DNA of 64,000 bases from Desarmillaria ectypa (Eukaryota > Basidiomycota > Agaricomycetes > Agaricales > Physalacriaceae), in assembly GCA_030407005.1 (NCBI GenBank), contig JAUDYN010000007.1:2294001-2358000 (forward strand), written 5' to 3'. The translations under genes were made by a program, and so were the position numbers. The first letter of the stretch is position 1. The number at the start of each line of letters is the position of its first letter. Below the pieces are notes generated by a model, which had not been told where the DNA came from, made no database searches, and saw nothing but the letters and a program-made list of their open reading frames with translations. Positions 1-12,119 of the stretch are shown here, piece after piece.

Positions 1-270
1 GTTGTCATTACATCATCACCATACTACCATTGCCTTGCCTATACCAAATAACTTCAGCAATTATACTATAGCACATAATGATTGCTTAGTTATCAGACAA
101 TTCTTATTGTTTCATGCATAAACTGCATACCACCATATCCATATTTAGGACTCTCAATTTCATATATAAGTAGAGTAATTCTCACTATATAATCCCAGCT
201 TCAAACTAAAGTTTATTCACACTAATTATTTACTTAAAAAAACTCAGCTAAAGACTTAGCCTCTCTTCAT
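1..270 (+). repeat. 5' LTR of the gypsy element (partial)
   Basis: Matches the right LTR over several blocks: the ATTGTTTCATGCATA block near 108-122, the TATATAAGTAG (TATA-like) block near 165, CCCAGCTTCAAACTAAAG near 193-212, and AAGACTTAGCCTCT near 251-264. The left end is cut by the window, and the boundary with the internal region is estimated. Confidence 0.65.
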
Positions 271-3200
271 TGGGTCCTGACAACAGTAGTCACAGACTCT
301 CAGGTGATTGTCTGAATGTGAGACAGCTCTAGAATTTAGCATATCAGAAAGATCACATGGAGATTTGAGTCTAACACAAGAAACTAGCTGAATGATAGCT
401 GGTGTAGAATCTGCTGCAACAGAGAATGCTGGTTGGACAGCTCCAGCATGGGCACCAGGAACTGAACCAATCTAAGGAGACCCACTCATTGATAAAAATG
501 ATCCAAAGTACTCTCTAGATACTAAAGACCCAGAATGATAGTCTCTCTATAGGGGATCATCAAAATGGAAATATAAACCACCCTCACTACAGCCCAGTAG
601 TGATATGGCCAATGATATGCCATAGACTGGTTGCTGCCCTGAACTGGTACAAAAACTGGAAGTCTTCAAGAGAGACTCTGATAATATTAACTAGTTTATC
701 ATAGACTGTAAAGTGTACTTTCAGGTACATAGTATGCATATGTTCTCTGACCTATACAAGGTCACATTTGCACAGTCTTACTTTGATGGCAGAGCCAAGA
801 ACTGGTGGATGATGGAGCTCACCAAGTTGAGAAGCTCAAGCAGAGAAAAATTTAGATTCTCCTCTTAAGACATCTTTGTCAAAATAATTACTGATAAATT
901 CTGAGATATGGCAGTCAAGAAAGTACATAAGAAAAAGATGTCTAACCTCCACATGGGTGACAAGATAGTCTAGGAGTACTTCCAGGAGCTTAAGAAGCAG
1001 GCCAAGCTGGCTGAATTATGAAAAGACATCAGCCCTCATAGGCACATGGTGAAAGCACTCTGATAAGAAGTGCCCAAGTTATATATGCTGGCCATTTCCA
1101 ACCTAGGAATATTTATTCCTGTCAGATATAAGGAGTGGAAGGAGTGTATTATCATCATGGATTAGGAGTGCCAATGTCAGCAGGTTATAGATTTAACTTA
1201 TAGCATTTATCAAAATGACAAAAAATCCAACATCAATGCCAGAACTTCAAAGAGAAGTTCTAGCATAACAAGTTTAATGCCAAAAAAGAAGACGAGCACT
1301 GGTACCATCTATGATGGCTGAAGACAGCTGATAGACATTGATATTCTCAAAGCAGAGAGAAAATGCTTCAGATGCAAGAAGAAGGGACATTATAGCAAGG
1401 ATTGCCTAAAGCAATCATGGAACAAGAAGAAGGAAAAAGTCTGAGCCTTGACAACTGAGCCCACTACAGGCTCTAAGATTGAAGAGATAAAAGACGTTGC
1501 CTAAAAGTAAGTGATTCTACTTGCTTGGCAAAAGAACAGTCTAGTGTGTATTTGGAACTCACTGGTCAGACTCATAGTACTTCTGTAGATACAACTGTAT
1601 TTAATATGCATTTGAACATATCTATTATTATCTCTTGCATCCAGACTAAGAAAGAATCATACAATCAGTATGCTGTTCTAGCCAAAAACCAAAAAAACAT
1701 ACTATCAACAACAGAGGATAATTTGCTCAATCATCCATAAAGATCAAGCAGGCTAAACTAGAGACAGAGAATCCCCAATAAAGGTATCAAATCCAAGGTT
1801 ACCATAATTGAGGTCCTAGATGAAGAAGATGATACAGTCTTTCAGAGATATCAGAAAGCAGCAGAAAAAGAGATGCAGGAACAAAAAACAACAAAGTATA
1901 AATGGGAAGCAGCAAAGCACTCACCCCCAAAGAAGAAACCTATAGAATGGCTAAAGCTATTTAAAACTGAATAGATATGGAGAGCTATTAAAAATGTGAG
2001 AAGCAAAGTGACAGCCAAGACTATTTTGATGAACTGGATACATAAACATCACATAGAGGAAGTTATAGACAACCTTCTAGAAGGAATTCATACTACTGAA
2101 TGATTCCAAGCTCTTGAGTGGCTTGATCCACAGCTCTTATGTTTACACACATAATCTTAAAACCTGACTGATAGCTAGCTCCATCCTAGTCTATAATGCA
2201 GATAGATCCTGCAACAAGGCAGAGAAAATCACCTCATTTGTTGAGCTGCATCTTAAGATCAGAGACCATAGCAAATAAATTGATCTGGCAGTCACTGACC
2301 TTGGAAGTAAGAAAATCTTCCTTGGTCATGATTAACTATTATGCTATAATCCCATTATCAATTGGGAAACCAGCAAAATAGTCTTTGCCTGCTATCACTG
2401 CATAAAAAACCTCTTTGTACTCTCTAACACAGATCTTAATGATGAATGAGAACTAGAGGAAGGAGAAACCATACTAGCAGTGGATTTCTAAGAAGCTATG
2501 AAAATATGAGCAGTACATAAGGCCAATGAACTTGCCACTAAAGCTAATGAGAGAAAGGCTAAGAAGTTATTCAAAAGTATGGTATCTGAAGCCTATCAGA
2601 ATTTCAAGGATCTGTTTGACAAAGAAAACTTTGATGAACACTCTGAACAAAAACCCTAGGACCATACTATTAAACTCATTCCTAATGTCAAATTCACCCT
2701 AGACTGTAAAGTCTACCCTCTGAACTGAACTGAACAGGAAGAGCTTGACAAGTTTCTTAAAGAGAATCTTGCCTTGGGATGAATTAGACCCTCCAAGTCA
2801 GTGATGGCCTCCTCTTTCTTTTTTATCAAAAAGAAAGACAGAAAATTATGCTCTATTCAAGACTATCAAAAGCTCAATAAAATGATGATAAAAAATTGTT
2901 ACCCTCTTTCTCTCATCTTGGAGCTTATAGACAAACTGGAAAGGGCTAAATACTTCATTAAATTGAATGTGTGATAAGGTTATAATAACATCTGAATCAA
3001 GAAGGACAACAAGTGGAAAACAGCATTCTGAACTAACTGAGGGTTGTTCAAACCTATGGTCATATTCTTCAGACTCACCAATTCATCTGCCACCTTCTAG
3101 TGGATGATGAATGACATCTTCAAGAATCTTATTACCACTGGCAAGGTTACTATTTATCTTAATAATATCCTTATTTTCTCCAAAACTCTGGAAGAACATC

Positions 3201-5329
3201 AATGTATTATTTGCCACATCCTAAAACTTCTTAAGAAACACAAACTGTTTCTAAAAGCCAAAAAATATGAGTTTGAGATATTAGAAACTGAATATCTTGA
3301 AGTCATCATCAGTGAAGGTTCTATTTGCATGAATTCTGTCAAGATCACTGGAATCACAGAGTGGCTGGTTCCAACCAAAAAGCAGGAACTACAGTCATTC
3401 TTGAGATTCACCAACTTATACTGCCATTTCATAAAAGGATACAATGACATCATCAGACCAATAATGTGCCTTACAGGCAAGAAACAGTGGATATGGGGAA
3501 CAGTATAGCAAGTCACATTTCAGCAACTCAAGGCCCAGTTGGCTACAGATATAGTTCTGGCCATCTCAATAGAAGAAGGATGATTTCATGTAGAAGCAGA
3601 CTCTAGTGAGGGAGCAATCAGCACTATTCTAAGCTAAGAACAGGATAGGAAATAGAGGCCAGTAGCATTCTTATCAAAAGCTCTAATGGTTACTGAATGC
3701 AACTATGAGATATATGACAAAGAGCTGCTTGCTATCATGCTCACTCTAGATAAATGGAGGCACTATCTCATGAGCACCACAGTGAATTTTGAGATTTGGA
3801 TAGATTACCAAAATCTGCAATATTTCTCAGAAAATCCCAGAAACTCAATTGATGATAAGCATAATGGGTAACTGAACCTGCAGAGTATCACTTCACACTC
3901 CATCATAAGCCCAATACTGCTAACAGAAAGACAGACCTTAGCAGAAGAGCTGATCACAAATAAGGTAAAGACAATAACAAGAAGGTCATAGTCCTCAAGC
4001 CAGAGTTCTTCAATGTGATGATTATACCTACCATGGAAGAAGTCTATAAAAGCATTAAAAGTGTGATCTATGATCACCATAAATAGGACTAAGGGATCAC
4101 TACTTTACTCAATCATGAGAAAGGAATCTAAGAGAAGGAGGGTCTTCTCTACTATGATATTATATCTGACTAGAGACTATAATTTATATTAAAGTTCCTC
4201 AAGGATCTGTATGATATGCTCCAGATCAAGGGAAATACCTTGATAGCATTTTATTCTCAAATAGATGGTCAGACAGAATATATTAATCAAGAAATAGAAA
4301 AATATTTTCAGATATTTATCAATTATTGACAGACTAACTAGGCTGAATGGTTACCACTTGCAGCCTTTCAACACTACAATCACATCCACTCCATCACACA
4401 CAAGAGCCTCTTCTAAGTCAACTATGGAAGGAACCTCTGAGTTGCTCTAGACTTGAACACTCACTCTCCTCTCTATATCTTTGCATCTGAATTGTTCAAA
4501 GATAAAATGAAATAAATTCACAATAAAACCAAGACCACCTTGCAAAAGGCTGCTGAGCAGATGAAGAGCCAATATGATAAGAAGAAAAGGACAGCTATTG
4601 AGTATCAAATTAGACAAAAGATTTGGCTTGATATCACCAATCTACATCTGCCACATTCCAAGAAGAAACTTAATAATAAGCAAGTTAGTCCCTTCTCTAT
4701 TCTAGAAAAACAGGGCCTTTCAGCTTATAAGCTGAAACTTCCACCTGCTTGGAAAATCTATCTGGTCTTCAATGAGACTCTGCTCATACTATACATTCTA
4801 CTGGCCTTCTCCAATCAGGAACAACCACCCTCTTCTCTGCCAGACATTATCCATAGTGAGGAAGAGTATGAGATCAAGACTATTCTCAACAATAGACTCT
4901 GCAAAGTTCACAGAAGAAAAGGTCAATCATCAAGAATGGTCACAGACTATCTCATCAAGTGGAAGGGCTATAGATCTGAGGAGAACCAATAGATTGTAGA
5001 GAGAAACTTAGACAATATAAAAGGAGTGATTGCCAAGTACCTCAAGGCAAAAGAAGCTATGAAAGTCCAAGTGGTTATAGTCAACTCTGCCAATGCCACA
5101 GTCATCATTAATGCTAAGAAAAAAAGAATGAAATAGTGATATTTAGTCAAGAAATATCCACACATTGAATACTGGTATTATGCAGAGGAAATTCTAGAGC
5201 TGAAAATGCTCATCAGCACTTACTGGAAGACTAATACTCAAGATGGAGATAGAGGAGATGATCAGTGGAACAGAGGTAATAAAGCACAAAATGCTCAGGG
5301 AACCCTTTTGGAAGGACTGGTGGTCAGGT

Positions 5330-5722
5330 TATAATGACAGTTGGAATGCCTGTCTTAATGAGAGGGTATTATTATGATTTCACCTATTTTTATGCTTATC
5401 TTATCTTATCTCCTTATCTTGGCACTGATCTTATCATATCTAATCTTAGCACCAATCATAGATCATAGACTGATTATCTTATTGTTAGCAAATGATAACA
5501 AGCCTTTATACTATAGCTTGCAATAATCACTCTATTATACCATTGTTTTCATTGTTTCATGCATAGACATATTATTTTCATCTTTATTATTAGACATCAA
5601 GTTTCAGTATATAAGTAGTGTAGCTCTTGCTATATATTCCCCAGCTTCAAGCTAAAGTTAATCTACCAAACTCCCTTATTGACTCTTCTTCTTGCCTAGT
5701 TTAAGACTTAGTCTCTTGGATC
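5330..5722 (+). repeat. 3' LTR of the gypsy element
   Basis: It follows the chromodomain-like end of pol and repeats the landmarks of the left LTR: TTGTTTCATGCATA near 5560, TATATAAGTAG near 5610, CCAGCTTCAAGCTAAAG near 5641-5657, and AAGACTTAGTCTCTT near 5703-5717. The two LTRs are clearly diverged, so insertion was old or decay was fast. The TATA-like block is the probable former promoter. The start near 5330 is an estimate from the TAATGACAG motif. Confidence 0.65.
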
Positions 5723-7950
5723 TAGTATAATAATCATCTTGTGACTCAGTGGGTGACTATACAAATGCAATACAACCTATTGTTTATGCTTGATTATTAT
5801 ACTAGAGTCCAGGTCTAATAAAGTTATAAATAAACTGGAGTTCATCTTCAACTTCATTTAGAAATACTAGAATAAATAAGAATGATGAAAGGCTACCACC
5901 TCTAGATCTAAGATGAGTGATTTAGATTATTTAGCAATCAAAGAGTATATAATATTGAGACTGCAGTCAATTATAATTAATAGCTACAGCCTCTATATGC
6001 ATTATCTAGATGCTACACCTCTTATATAGAATCAAGAGTATGAATGGAAGAGACTCTAGTAGGCTTTCCAATTATATCTCAACAATTGAAAACAAGCAGA
6101 ATATCTATCTCAATTAAATGCAAGTATAGAATAGTATGATTATTATACTAGGAGTATGCTACTTAGCTCAAGAAACCCTGTACTCTGTTATAATTAGTTT
6201 AGATAAGCTTCTAAGTAAAGTACTATAAATTAGCAGTATAAACATATCTAATAGCAGAAAAACATTCTTCTACATTGTGCTAGTAGCTAGTAGCTGCCTA
6301 CAATCAAAGGTTTTTGTTTGTTCTTAACTTAAGTAATTTTACTATTACAAGAGTCATCAAAATCAGAATAAACTTCGAATATTAAATTGTAATAAACTCT
6401 AGAATGCTTTTGAGTTTGGAATTACCATGCTAGCCAGTATGCTCAAGAGAGTGTCAGTGTGCTCTTCATAAGTTAATATACTCCAGAGCAACTGTGCTCT
6501 TTGCAAACTAGTGTGTTTGATGATGAGATCAGTGAAAGTCCTATCTAAACACTTAACAGTTTATTTAGAAAAGTTAGTTTGATTTTAAAATATTTTTACT
6601 ATATCTTATATCAAATATGTCTCATATAGTCACTATTTCAACTAGCATTTTTTGTATAAATACATCTAGAAGTTGAATTTGAAGTGTATATTGAACAAAC
6701 CTACCAGATTGTCATAATCTAGAGAGAATCTTGAGTGCTCCTACTGTACTCAATCTTGAACTTAAACATTGATGATTATATATATATGTAATCTATTTCT
6801 ATATGTAATTGCTTGATGTGTTCTAGTGAAGGTATATAGAAGCAGCAGAGTCACTGTGACTCTGAAGGAGGTTTGAGGATAATATCAGAGTGTCATTCAT
6901 TCATTGTAAATCTAGCAGACTTATAATATTCTATAAATATTTTAAGATAAAAATAATAAATTAAAAATTAAAAAATTGCAAAATTATTATTTATATCTTC
7001 AACAGGTTTTTCAGGGACTTTTATACTATTATAATTTTTTAAAATATATTTCTAATATTGATAATGAAATTACTTATACTAAATGAAAGATAAAATATTT
7101 TTACCTATAAATACATAGAAAATATGCCAAGTTTTTTTATTATTTTTTTACTGAAAAAAGTACTAAAAATACTTTGAATTGTTCATTGTTTTCTGCAAAT
7201 TTCGCTGAATACAGTGAAAAGTTATAAATATTTATACAGTTTTTTCTTACAAAAATACTGAAATTGCAAAAGTTTTTAAAAAAGAGTTTGCATATTTTTT
7301 AGAAAAATCTTTAAAAAACTTTTAATATTTTTAATAGTGAAAAAACCTTGATTTATTTCCAGTGTATGTCAATATCAATAGTATTCTCTTTGCTTGTTCT
7401 TAAGTATCACTTTTAGTGATTCCAAAGATGTTAACAGTACACTTATTGATAGATGCATCCCACTATAATCTATGCCCAGGATCAGCTATATTGTTGAATG
7501 TCATATAGTATTCTGAAGTACAAACATGATCACAAACTCATTGCATAATTGAAATGTGTCTCTGTACTAATACATCACCTGTAACAAATGGATAGTTATA
7601 CTAGATGAGGACCATTTGCAATGTGAACTGAAAATAACCCCCCTTTGGATGGAACCAGGATTGAAAAGAGGAAAGAACCAGGGACCAGCATGGAACTGCC
7701 ACTACAGTGATATACAATGAAACAGGCTGAACCCGGTCAACATCTGCTAAATCCAGATGAACAGCTGGAGAATTACCATTTATCTCAACACTTCTTTGCT
7801 CTGTGACTCTGTGTTCTTCTTGACAAGGCCATCCAGGAAGCATGGACCCAACAACAAAATACCTGGTTAAGGGACAAAATTCTGCAAACCTGAAGTATAA
7901 TAAGTCCAATAGTAAATTTCCCGTAGGATCCACTCACAGAACGAGTATTG
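5723..7950. other. AT-rich gene-free stretch, decayed repeat DNA
   Basis: No convincing gene. The stretch is AT-rich with almost no CG dinucleotides, like the retroelement beside it. Around 5935-6170 a stop-interrupted reading on the plus strand has a gag-like, glutamine/leucine/tyrosine-rich look and may be a second decayed element (weak). A segment at 7078-7202 has an inverted relative at 52028-52160. A 110-codon open frame on the minus strand at 7601-7933 resembles no family I recognise and is probably chance. Confidence 0.6.
7078..7202 (+). repeat. Dispersed AT-rich repeat, copy 1
   Basis: About 125 bp that matches the reverse complement of 52028-52160. The best block, around 7078-7127, agrees at roughly 42 of 50 positions by eye and includes the shared core TTTTTACCTAT and ATACATAGAAAATATGC. 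Lower similarity continues to the shared TTTTCTGCA block near 7189. The family is unidentified. Confidence 0.6.
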
Positions 7951-8050
7951 TATCAACAATATTTTTATGAGTGTCAGTCAATACTATGCATGCATATTAC
8001 AGAAAGTAGAAATGCAGCAGATAACAGTATGCTCTGGTACCGAGAGCAGT

Positions 8051-9687
8051 TTAATGCCCCGCTACTTTCTTGCGCTCCTTTTTCTGAACGCGTCTTTCCC
8101 GCGCTTCTGCCTTGACTGCCTTTTTGCGCTCCTTTTTTGCGTCGCGGTCTTCATGTCGGTGGCCTCGAGGGCGCCTTTCCCGATTCGCATCCTCCGGGGT
8201 TTCACCGTTGTCGCCCACCGATCCCTCATCGTCATTCGGCGCCTGCTCATCGGCGCCTGTCGCCCGCTCATCATCACCCGCCTTATTTGCTACTGCCTCC
8301 CGTACCCGCCCCTCCTCAATATCTCGCTCTGGATCATACACGTCGTCCAGTCTCCGCGGGATATACGCGTGCTTGAACGCGCCATCATCAATATCTTTCT
8401 CTTCCGCCTTGCTCATCAATTTCCTCAGCGTCTCCTCGTTTTCCTCCTCATTTGTCACCCACCCAAACGACCTCCTCAGTCCCAGCACAGTCACCCCTCG
8501 CCTCCCAAAAAACGCCTCCACATTGCTCAGATCGCTCCGCAGAAAATCAAACGCACTCGGATGGTCGTGCTCCACGCTCTGCCCAACATCAATGATCCAG
8601 ATATGACCTTGGTGCAGCAATAAATTGTACTCGGATAAATCAGCATGCACCAGTCGACATTGGTGGTATATTGTCCTGATTGTGAGCATCAGCTCGACAT
8701 AGAGGCCCTCCCACCCATCCGACTCTGCGTCTTTCAGTCGTGGACTCGCTTGTGATGCCTCGCCCAAAAAGTCCATGACCAGTACGTTCTCCCGGACCTC
8801 GACTGGCTCAGGACACCTTACCCCGGCCACCCTCAACCTCTTCAAATTGCGCATCTCCTTCTCTGCCCACACGCGCACCATCTTCCGTGGGTTGTGTCGA
8901 GCGTAGCCCCTCCGGAAACGATGCTCCCCAGCGACATACCGGTCGCGATCCTTGAAGATGAGAATAGAAGTCTTATAAATCTTGAGGGCGAGTTCCCGCT
9001 CGATTGGGTCATGGGCAACACCATGGTAAATGTTGGCTTCCTTTCCAGTGCTCACGCAACCGTTGATCTCTGCGATCACACACCGTCCCACCATCTTCAA
9101 CAGCACAACACGCGTCCGTGCATCCAATACCTGCTCCGTCGTGGCGCGATCAGCTTTGTCTTTGAGATTCGCATGGGCAGATGCGCCTTTTCTGTTCACG
9201 CCCACGCCCAAGCTATGGTCCATATTGACGATTCGTGAGCCATACTTTGAAGAGAGGAGGGCGAGCTGTGAGGCTGTTTGGTCCTTTGAAACTGCGACCG
9301 TGGCCTTGCGAGCTGACGTCGACTGAGAGGGGTGATTGACGGCCGGGAGAACAGCAACATTACTCCCTTTACCACCTGCAGGCTTCGTTGTCGTAGCTGT
9401 CATCATAGCTGATCCCGACCGGACTGCGAGGTGTTGCCTTAGGCGATTGTACTGTTTCGTAAAGTCTGGGAGGTCATGTAAGCCAATCCTTCAGAGTTGT
9501 GAAAGTCTATACCTTTCTCTGCAACCTCCCAGTCTTCGTCCTCGACTCGGACCTGATCATACTCTTCATATTCATCAGAGTCATCAATGCTTTCATCCAA
9601 GGTTAGGTCAACGAGTTCTGTGTCGTCGATGCGTGGATACTCGTCGTCAGGAGCATCGTCGAACTGGCCATCTTCGAAGTCGGTCAT
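8051..9687 (-). CDS. RIO1: Serine/threonine-protein kinase RIO1
   Basis: Atypical protein kinase/ATPase of the RIO1 family, which acts in the cytoplasm in late 40S maturation (20S pre-rRNA processing, release of assembly factors). Two exons: 9513-9687 and 8051-9465, with a 47-nt intron, giving about 529 residues. The join restores the typical N-terminal DFTKQYNRLRQ segment. Visible motifs are the P-loop STGKEANIY (about residue 197), RDRYV in the flexible loop, the catalytic HADLSEYN (Asp about 334) and metal-binding IIDVGQ (Asp about 351). The N-terminus is acidic; the C-terminal tail is acidic, then Lys/Arg-rich, as in the family. It is divergent from the makorin gene with 89 bp between start codons. 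All key residues are present. Confidence 0.95.
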
Positions 9688-9776
9688 GAAAGAAAGAATT
9701 AAATGAGGTCCACGGCGGCTGTGCGCTTAGTCAGCCGCCTTCTTAAGTCACGATTAACGGCTTGGCAAATGCCTCC

Positions 9777-11497
9777 ATGGATCGCCCGGTAACCTCAAGG
9801 TCTCGTGGAATTTGCAAGTACTACAAGGAACCGAGAGGCTGCTTTGCTGGTAGCAAGTGCAAGTTTCTCCATGATGAGCCAAATAGTCGAGGCCTGACGC
9901 CCTACGACCAAGCAAAGACATGTCGTTTCTATACTCAGGGTGGGCCATAATTACTGACTATGCTCATTTTTCTGATGTACTCTGTAGGTTATTGCAAGAG
10001 AGGAGACAAATGTTGGTTTAAGCACACAGCACGACCTCGCAGTCCAGACGTAGAGGATGAGGATGAGCCCTGTTCCATTTGTTTTGAACAGCCAGTTACC
10101 TATGGCCTTCTCAGTGCGTCGTCATGTTTTCCTTCGCTTGTCCATTGCTGAGTCCATGCCAGTGGGTTGCAGTCACGTCTTCTGTATTTCGGTGTGTCAA
10201 TCCCTTTACCTTACCGCTGAATACTGACGCCTCCTTGCAGTGCATCAAGCAATGGCGAGATTCATCCAAGCAGAATAGGGATCCGGGCCCATCCAAAGTC
10301 ACCAAGCAATGCCCAATGTGCCGTGCTCCTTCCGCATACATCACTCCTTCCTCCTTCTTTTACAAGAATGAAGATCCCAGAAAGGAGAAGATCATAATTT
10401 CGTACAAGGAGAGCATGGCTAGGGTACCTTGTAGGTGCGTACCGCCATGATATCTCGCCGACCTTGATTTATCAACTATTATTCAGCTATTTTCAAGCAT
10501 CTAAGATGGAAGATGCTACCAACCCATTTTGTCCCTTTGGCAAGGATTGCTTTTATCAACACTTGAACGAGGACGGGACTCCTCATGTCTTCATTCAGGG
10601 TGTTGAAGCGTGTATGAGGGTGTGTCGCATCATTCGCTCCCCTGACCAGACATTCAACATTCAACGAATTACAGACCTATTCACGGCGTCGGGCAAGACC
10701 TAGTTTTCCGTTCCCCGGAAACTATACAGACCCTGTCGAAATGATTGGATTGTTCATGAATACCATGGATAACCATTTTAGCGGTATGGGAACGTTTGAA
10801 GGCACGCTTGATGCTATGCGAGCAGAGTTACGGCGATTGGGATTTGATGGCAATGATGCACCAGTCGGTCTTCCTCCGGCAGAGGCTATGTCACGGTACA
10901 TTGGTGATTTACTTCGCCCTGTTGGGCCACAGACGCGACGACCACCTGTTTTGGTAAGTAATTACTGTCGGCCTAAATGGATACGAACGAAATGACTCTG
11001 GGCAGGACGAGACTATGCCGAACCTTGAAACAATCATTCCAAGTCCATCCCACAGGAATACAAGAGAAGGTGAAAGAAGAGACACGCATGATAGTGACAA
11101 CTCTATGCTTCCACAAGAGGACGTTGATGAGACTGACAGCGACTCGGACAGTAATTGGAGTACAACTGAAGATGACGAGGATGACGAGCCAGGTCCTCGA
11201 AATGTTGTTCCGCCTTCTGGGTTCGTCTTTGGCACTGTGGGATCTGTCGAAACGACCCCTACTTGGTCCGCAGGGATAGATGGCGGAGACGTGGATTTAG
11301 GTATTGATGTTGATGAGGGAACTCCCAACGATGCAGAAGAGTCGACGGCAGATGGCGGGCAGTCTAGCACAGAACATGGGCGACCACCATTTGTCACGGA
11401 CGGACGAGGACGGGTGATTGGTGCAAGTGAGGAGGAGCAAGATAATGCTCGGTCACGGTCGTTCTTTGGTCGCTTTTTCTTTTCTCGCACATCATAG
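9777..11497 (+). CDS. Makorin-like CCCH zinc finger / RING E3 ubiquitin ligase
   Basis: RNA-binding E3 ubiquitin ligase of the makorin family. Seven exons: 9777-9939, 9988-10113, 10163-10191, 10241-10434, 10487-10619, 10675-10953 and 11006-11497, about 471 residues. Domains in order are two N-terminal CCCH fingers (CKYYKEPRGCFAGSKCKFLH, then CRFYTQG spliced to YCKRGDKCWFKH), a C3HC4 RING (CSICFEQP, GCSHVFCISCIKQW, CPMCR), then a third CCCH finger (NPFCPFGKDCFYQH) following the RING as in makorins. The C-terminal third is acidic and Ser/Thr-rich with no domain I recognise. The start is the first ATG in frame with the finger. Every join preserves a zinc-ligand spacing, so the model is firm. It converges on ERV1 with 49 bp between stop codons. 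Confidence 0.92.
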
Positions 11498-11546
11498 TTT
11501 CGTGTTGCAATATTGTAGATATATATTTGTAAAATAAACAGATGCT

Positions 11547-12053
11547 CTATTCGCAGGCTCCATCTTTCCATCTCTCGTCCGTTTTTTCGAGTGAACAGTC
11601 AAACTTGGGCTTTCCGAGCTTCAAGTTGACCTCGTTATGCCTCTCACACAACCACCGACTCAAGCTTGCCCTGCTGCTAACATCTGGTGGATGCGCTTCT
11701 ATGTTCTTCCCAAAATCATTGGCGCAGTAGAAGCAGGGGTACAGAACTGGAAGCGCTCTGAGTAGCGTGAGCATATTGGCGCGCTGGTTGGGCGTCGGAC
11801 GATCGGGATAGTAGGCGGCTGTGACATGGAGGAACGTCCACGTCGCGCGACCAAGCTGCTCGACGTCGGGAGGACAGTCAGCTGGAGATGTCGCTGGCGC
11901 TGGCGCCGCCGCTGTCGCTGTTTTGGTCGCTATCGTGGGCGGTCTCCAGGCTCTAAATGCGGCGCCACTGCTACAGACTCTGCAGGGCTTTCCATCTGGA
12001 CCTATTACCATGCCTGGCGGAAGGGGGCCATCATGCTCGGAAGGCGATCCCAT
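11547..12053 (-). CDS. ERV1: FAD-linked sulfhydryl oxidase Erv1
   Basis: Intronless, 168 residues. Erv1/ALR reoxidises Mia40 in the mitochondrial intermembrane space and passes electrons to cytochrome c or oxygen, driving import of small cysteine-motif proteins. Visible features: an N-terminal shuttle motif PCRVC (about residues 23-27), an Ala/Pro-rich linker, then the Erv/ALR helical core with LGRATWTFLH, the active-site YPCFYC next to FAD, the FAD-contact segment CERHNEVNLKLGKPKFDC, and the terminal ERWKDG motif. All redox cysteines are present, and length is normal for fungal Erv1. It is divergent from the complex I gene (+) with 66 bp between start codons. Confidence 0.95.
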   Translation of the reverse strand: MGSPSEHDGPLPPGMVIGPDGKPCRVCSSGAAFRAWRPPTIATKTATAAAPAPATSPADCPPDVEQLGRATWTFLHVTAAYYPDRPTPNQRANMLTLLRALPVLYPCFYCANDFGKNIEAHPPDVSSRASLSRWLCERHNEVNLKLGKPKFDCSLEKTDERWKDGACE

Positions 12054-12119
12054 GTTGATAAGACAAAAAAAAAGGGCCTTTGTCTGTGGCTGTGCAATTC
12101 GGCTCTGACCGTGACTACG
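12054..12119. promoter_or_regulatory. Shared 66-bp divergent promoter region, ERV1 / NDUFS5-like
   Basis: Only 66 bp separate the two divergent start codons, including an A-tract near 12063-12074. Any upstream elements must be shared or lie inside the neighbouring gene. No specific factor site is claimed. Confidence 0.5.

Larger units (their letters stand above)
1..5725 (+). mobile_element. Degenerate Ty3/gypsy LTR retrotransposon with chromodomain
   Basis: Remains of a chromovirus-type Ty3/gypsy element in gag-pol order. Gag keeps a CCHC zinc knuckle (C-x2-C-x4-H-x4-C) near 1358-1410. Reverse transcriptase remains lie around 2640-3500, where the YxDD catalytic box now reads YLNN near 3155. 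An RNase H-like stretch follows at about 3540-3860. Integrase is partial: the end of the catalytic core is recognisable near 4260-4300 (DGQTE...NQE), but the zinc-binding and first catalytic segments are missing or unrecognisable. A chromodomain-like end lies near 4850-4985. Every domain is broken by in-frame TAG, TGA and TAA codons, so the copy cannot encode active proteins. Diverged LTRs flank it, and the left LTR is cut by the window edge. CG dinucleotides are almost absent, consistent with methylation or RIP-like C-to-T decay. The family call is well supported; exact ends are approximate. Confidence 0.85.

Noticed and set aside
7601..7933. 110-codon open frame on the minus strand
   Set aside because: No recognisable domain, lies in CpG-poor decayed DNA, and has no splice or promoter support; probably chance.
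8967..9238. Open frames on the plus strand over the RIO1 gene
   Set aside because: They are antisense shadows of a highly conserved kinase reading frame.
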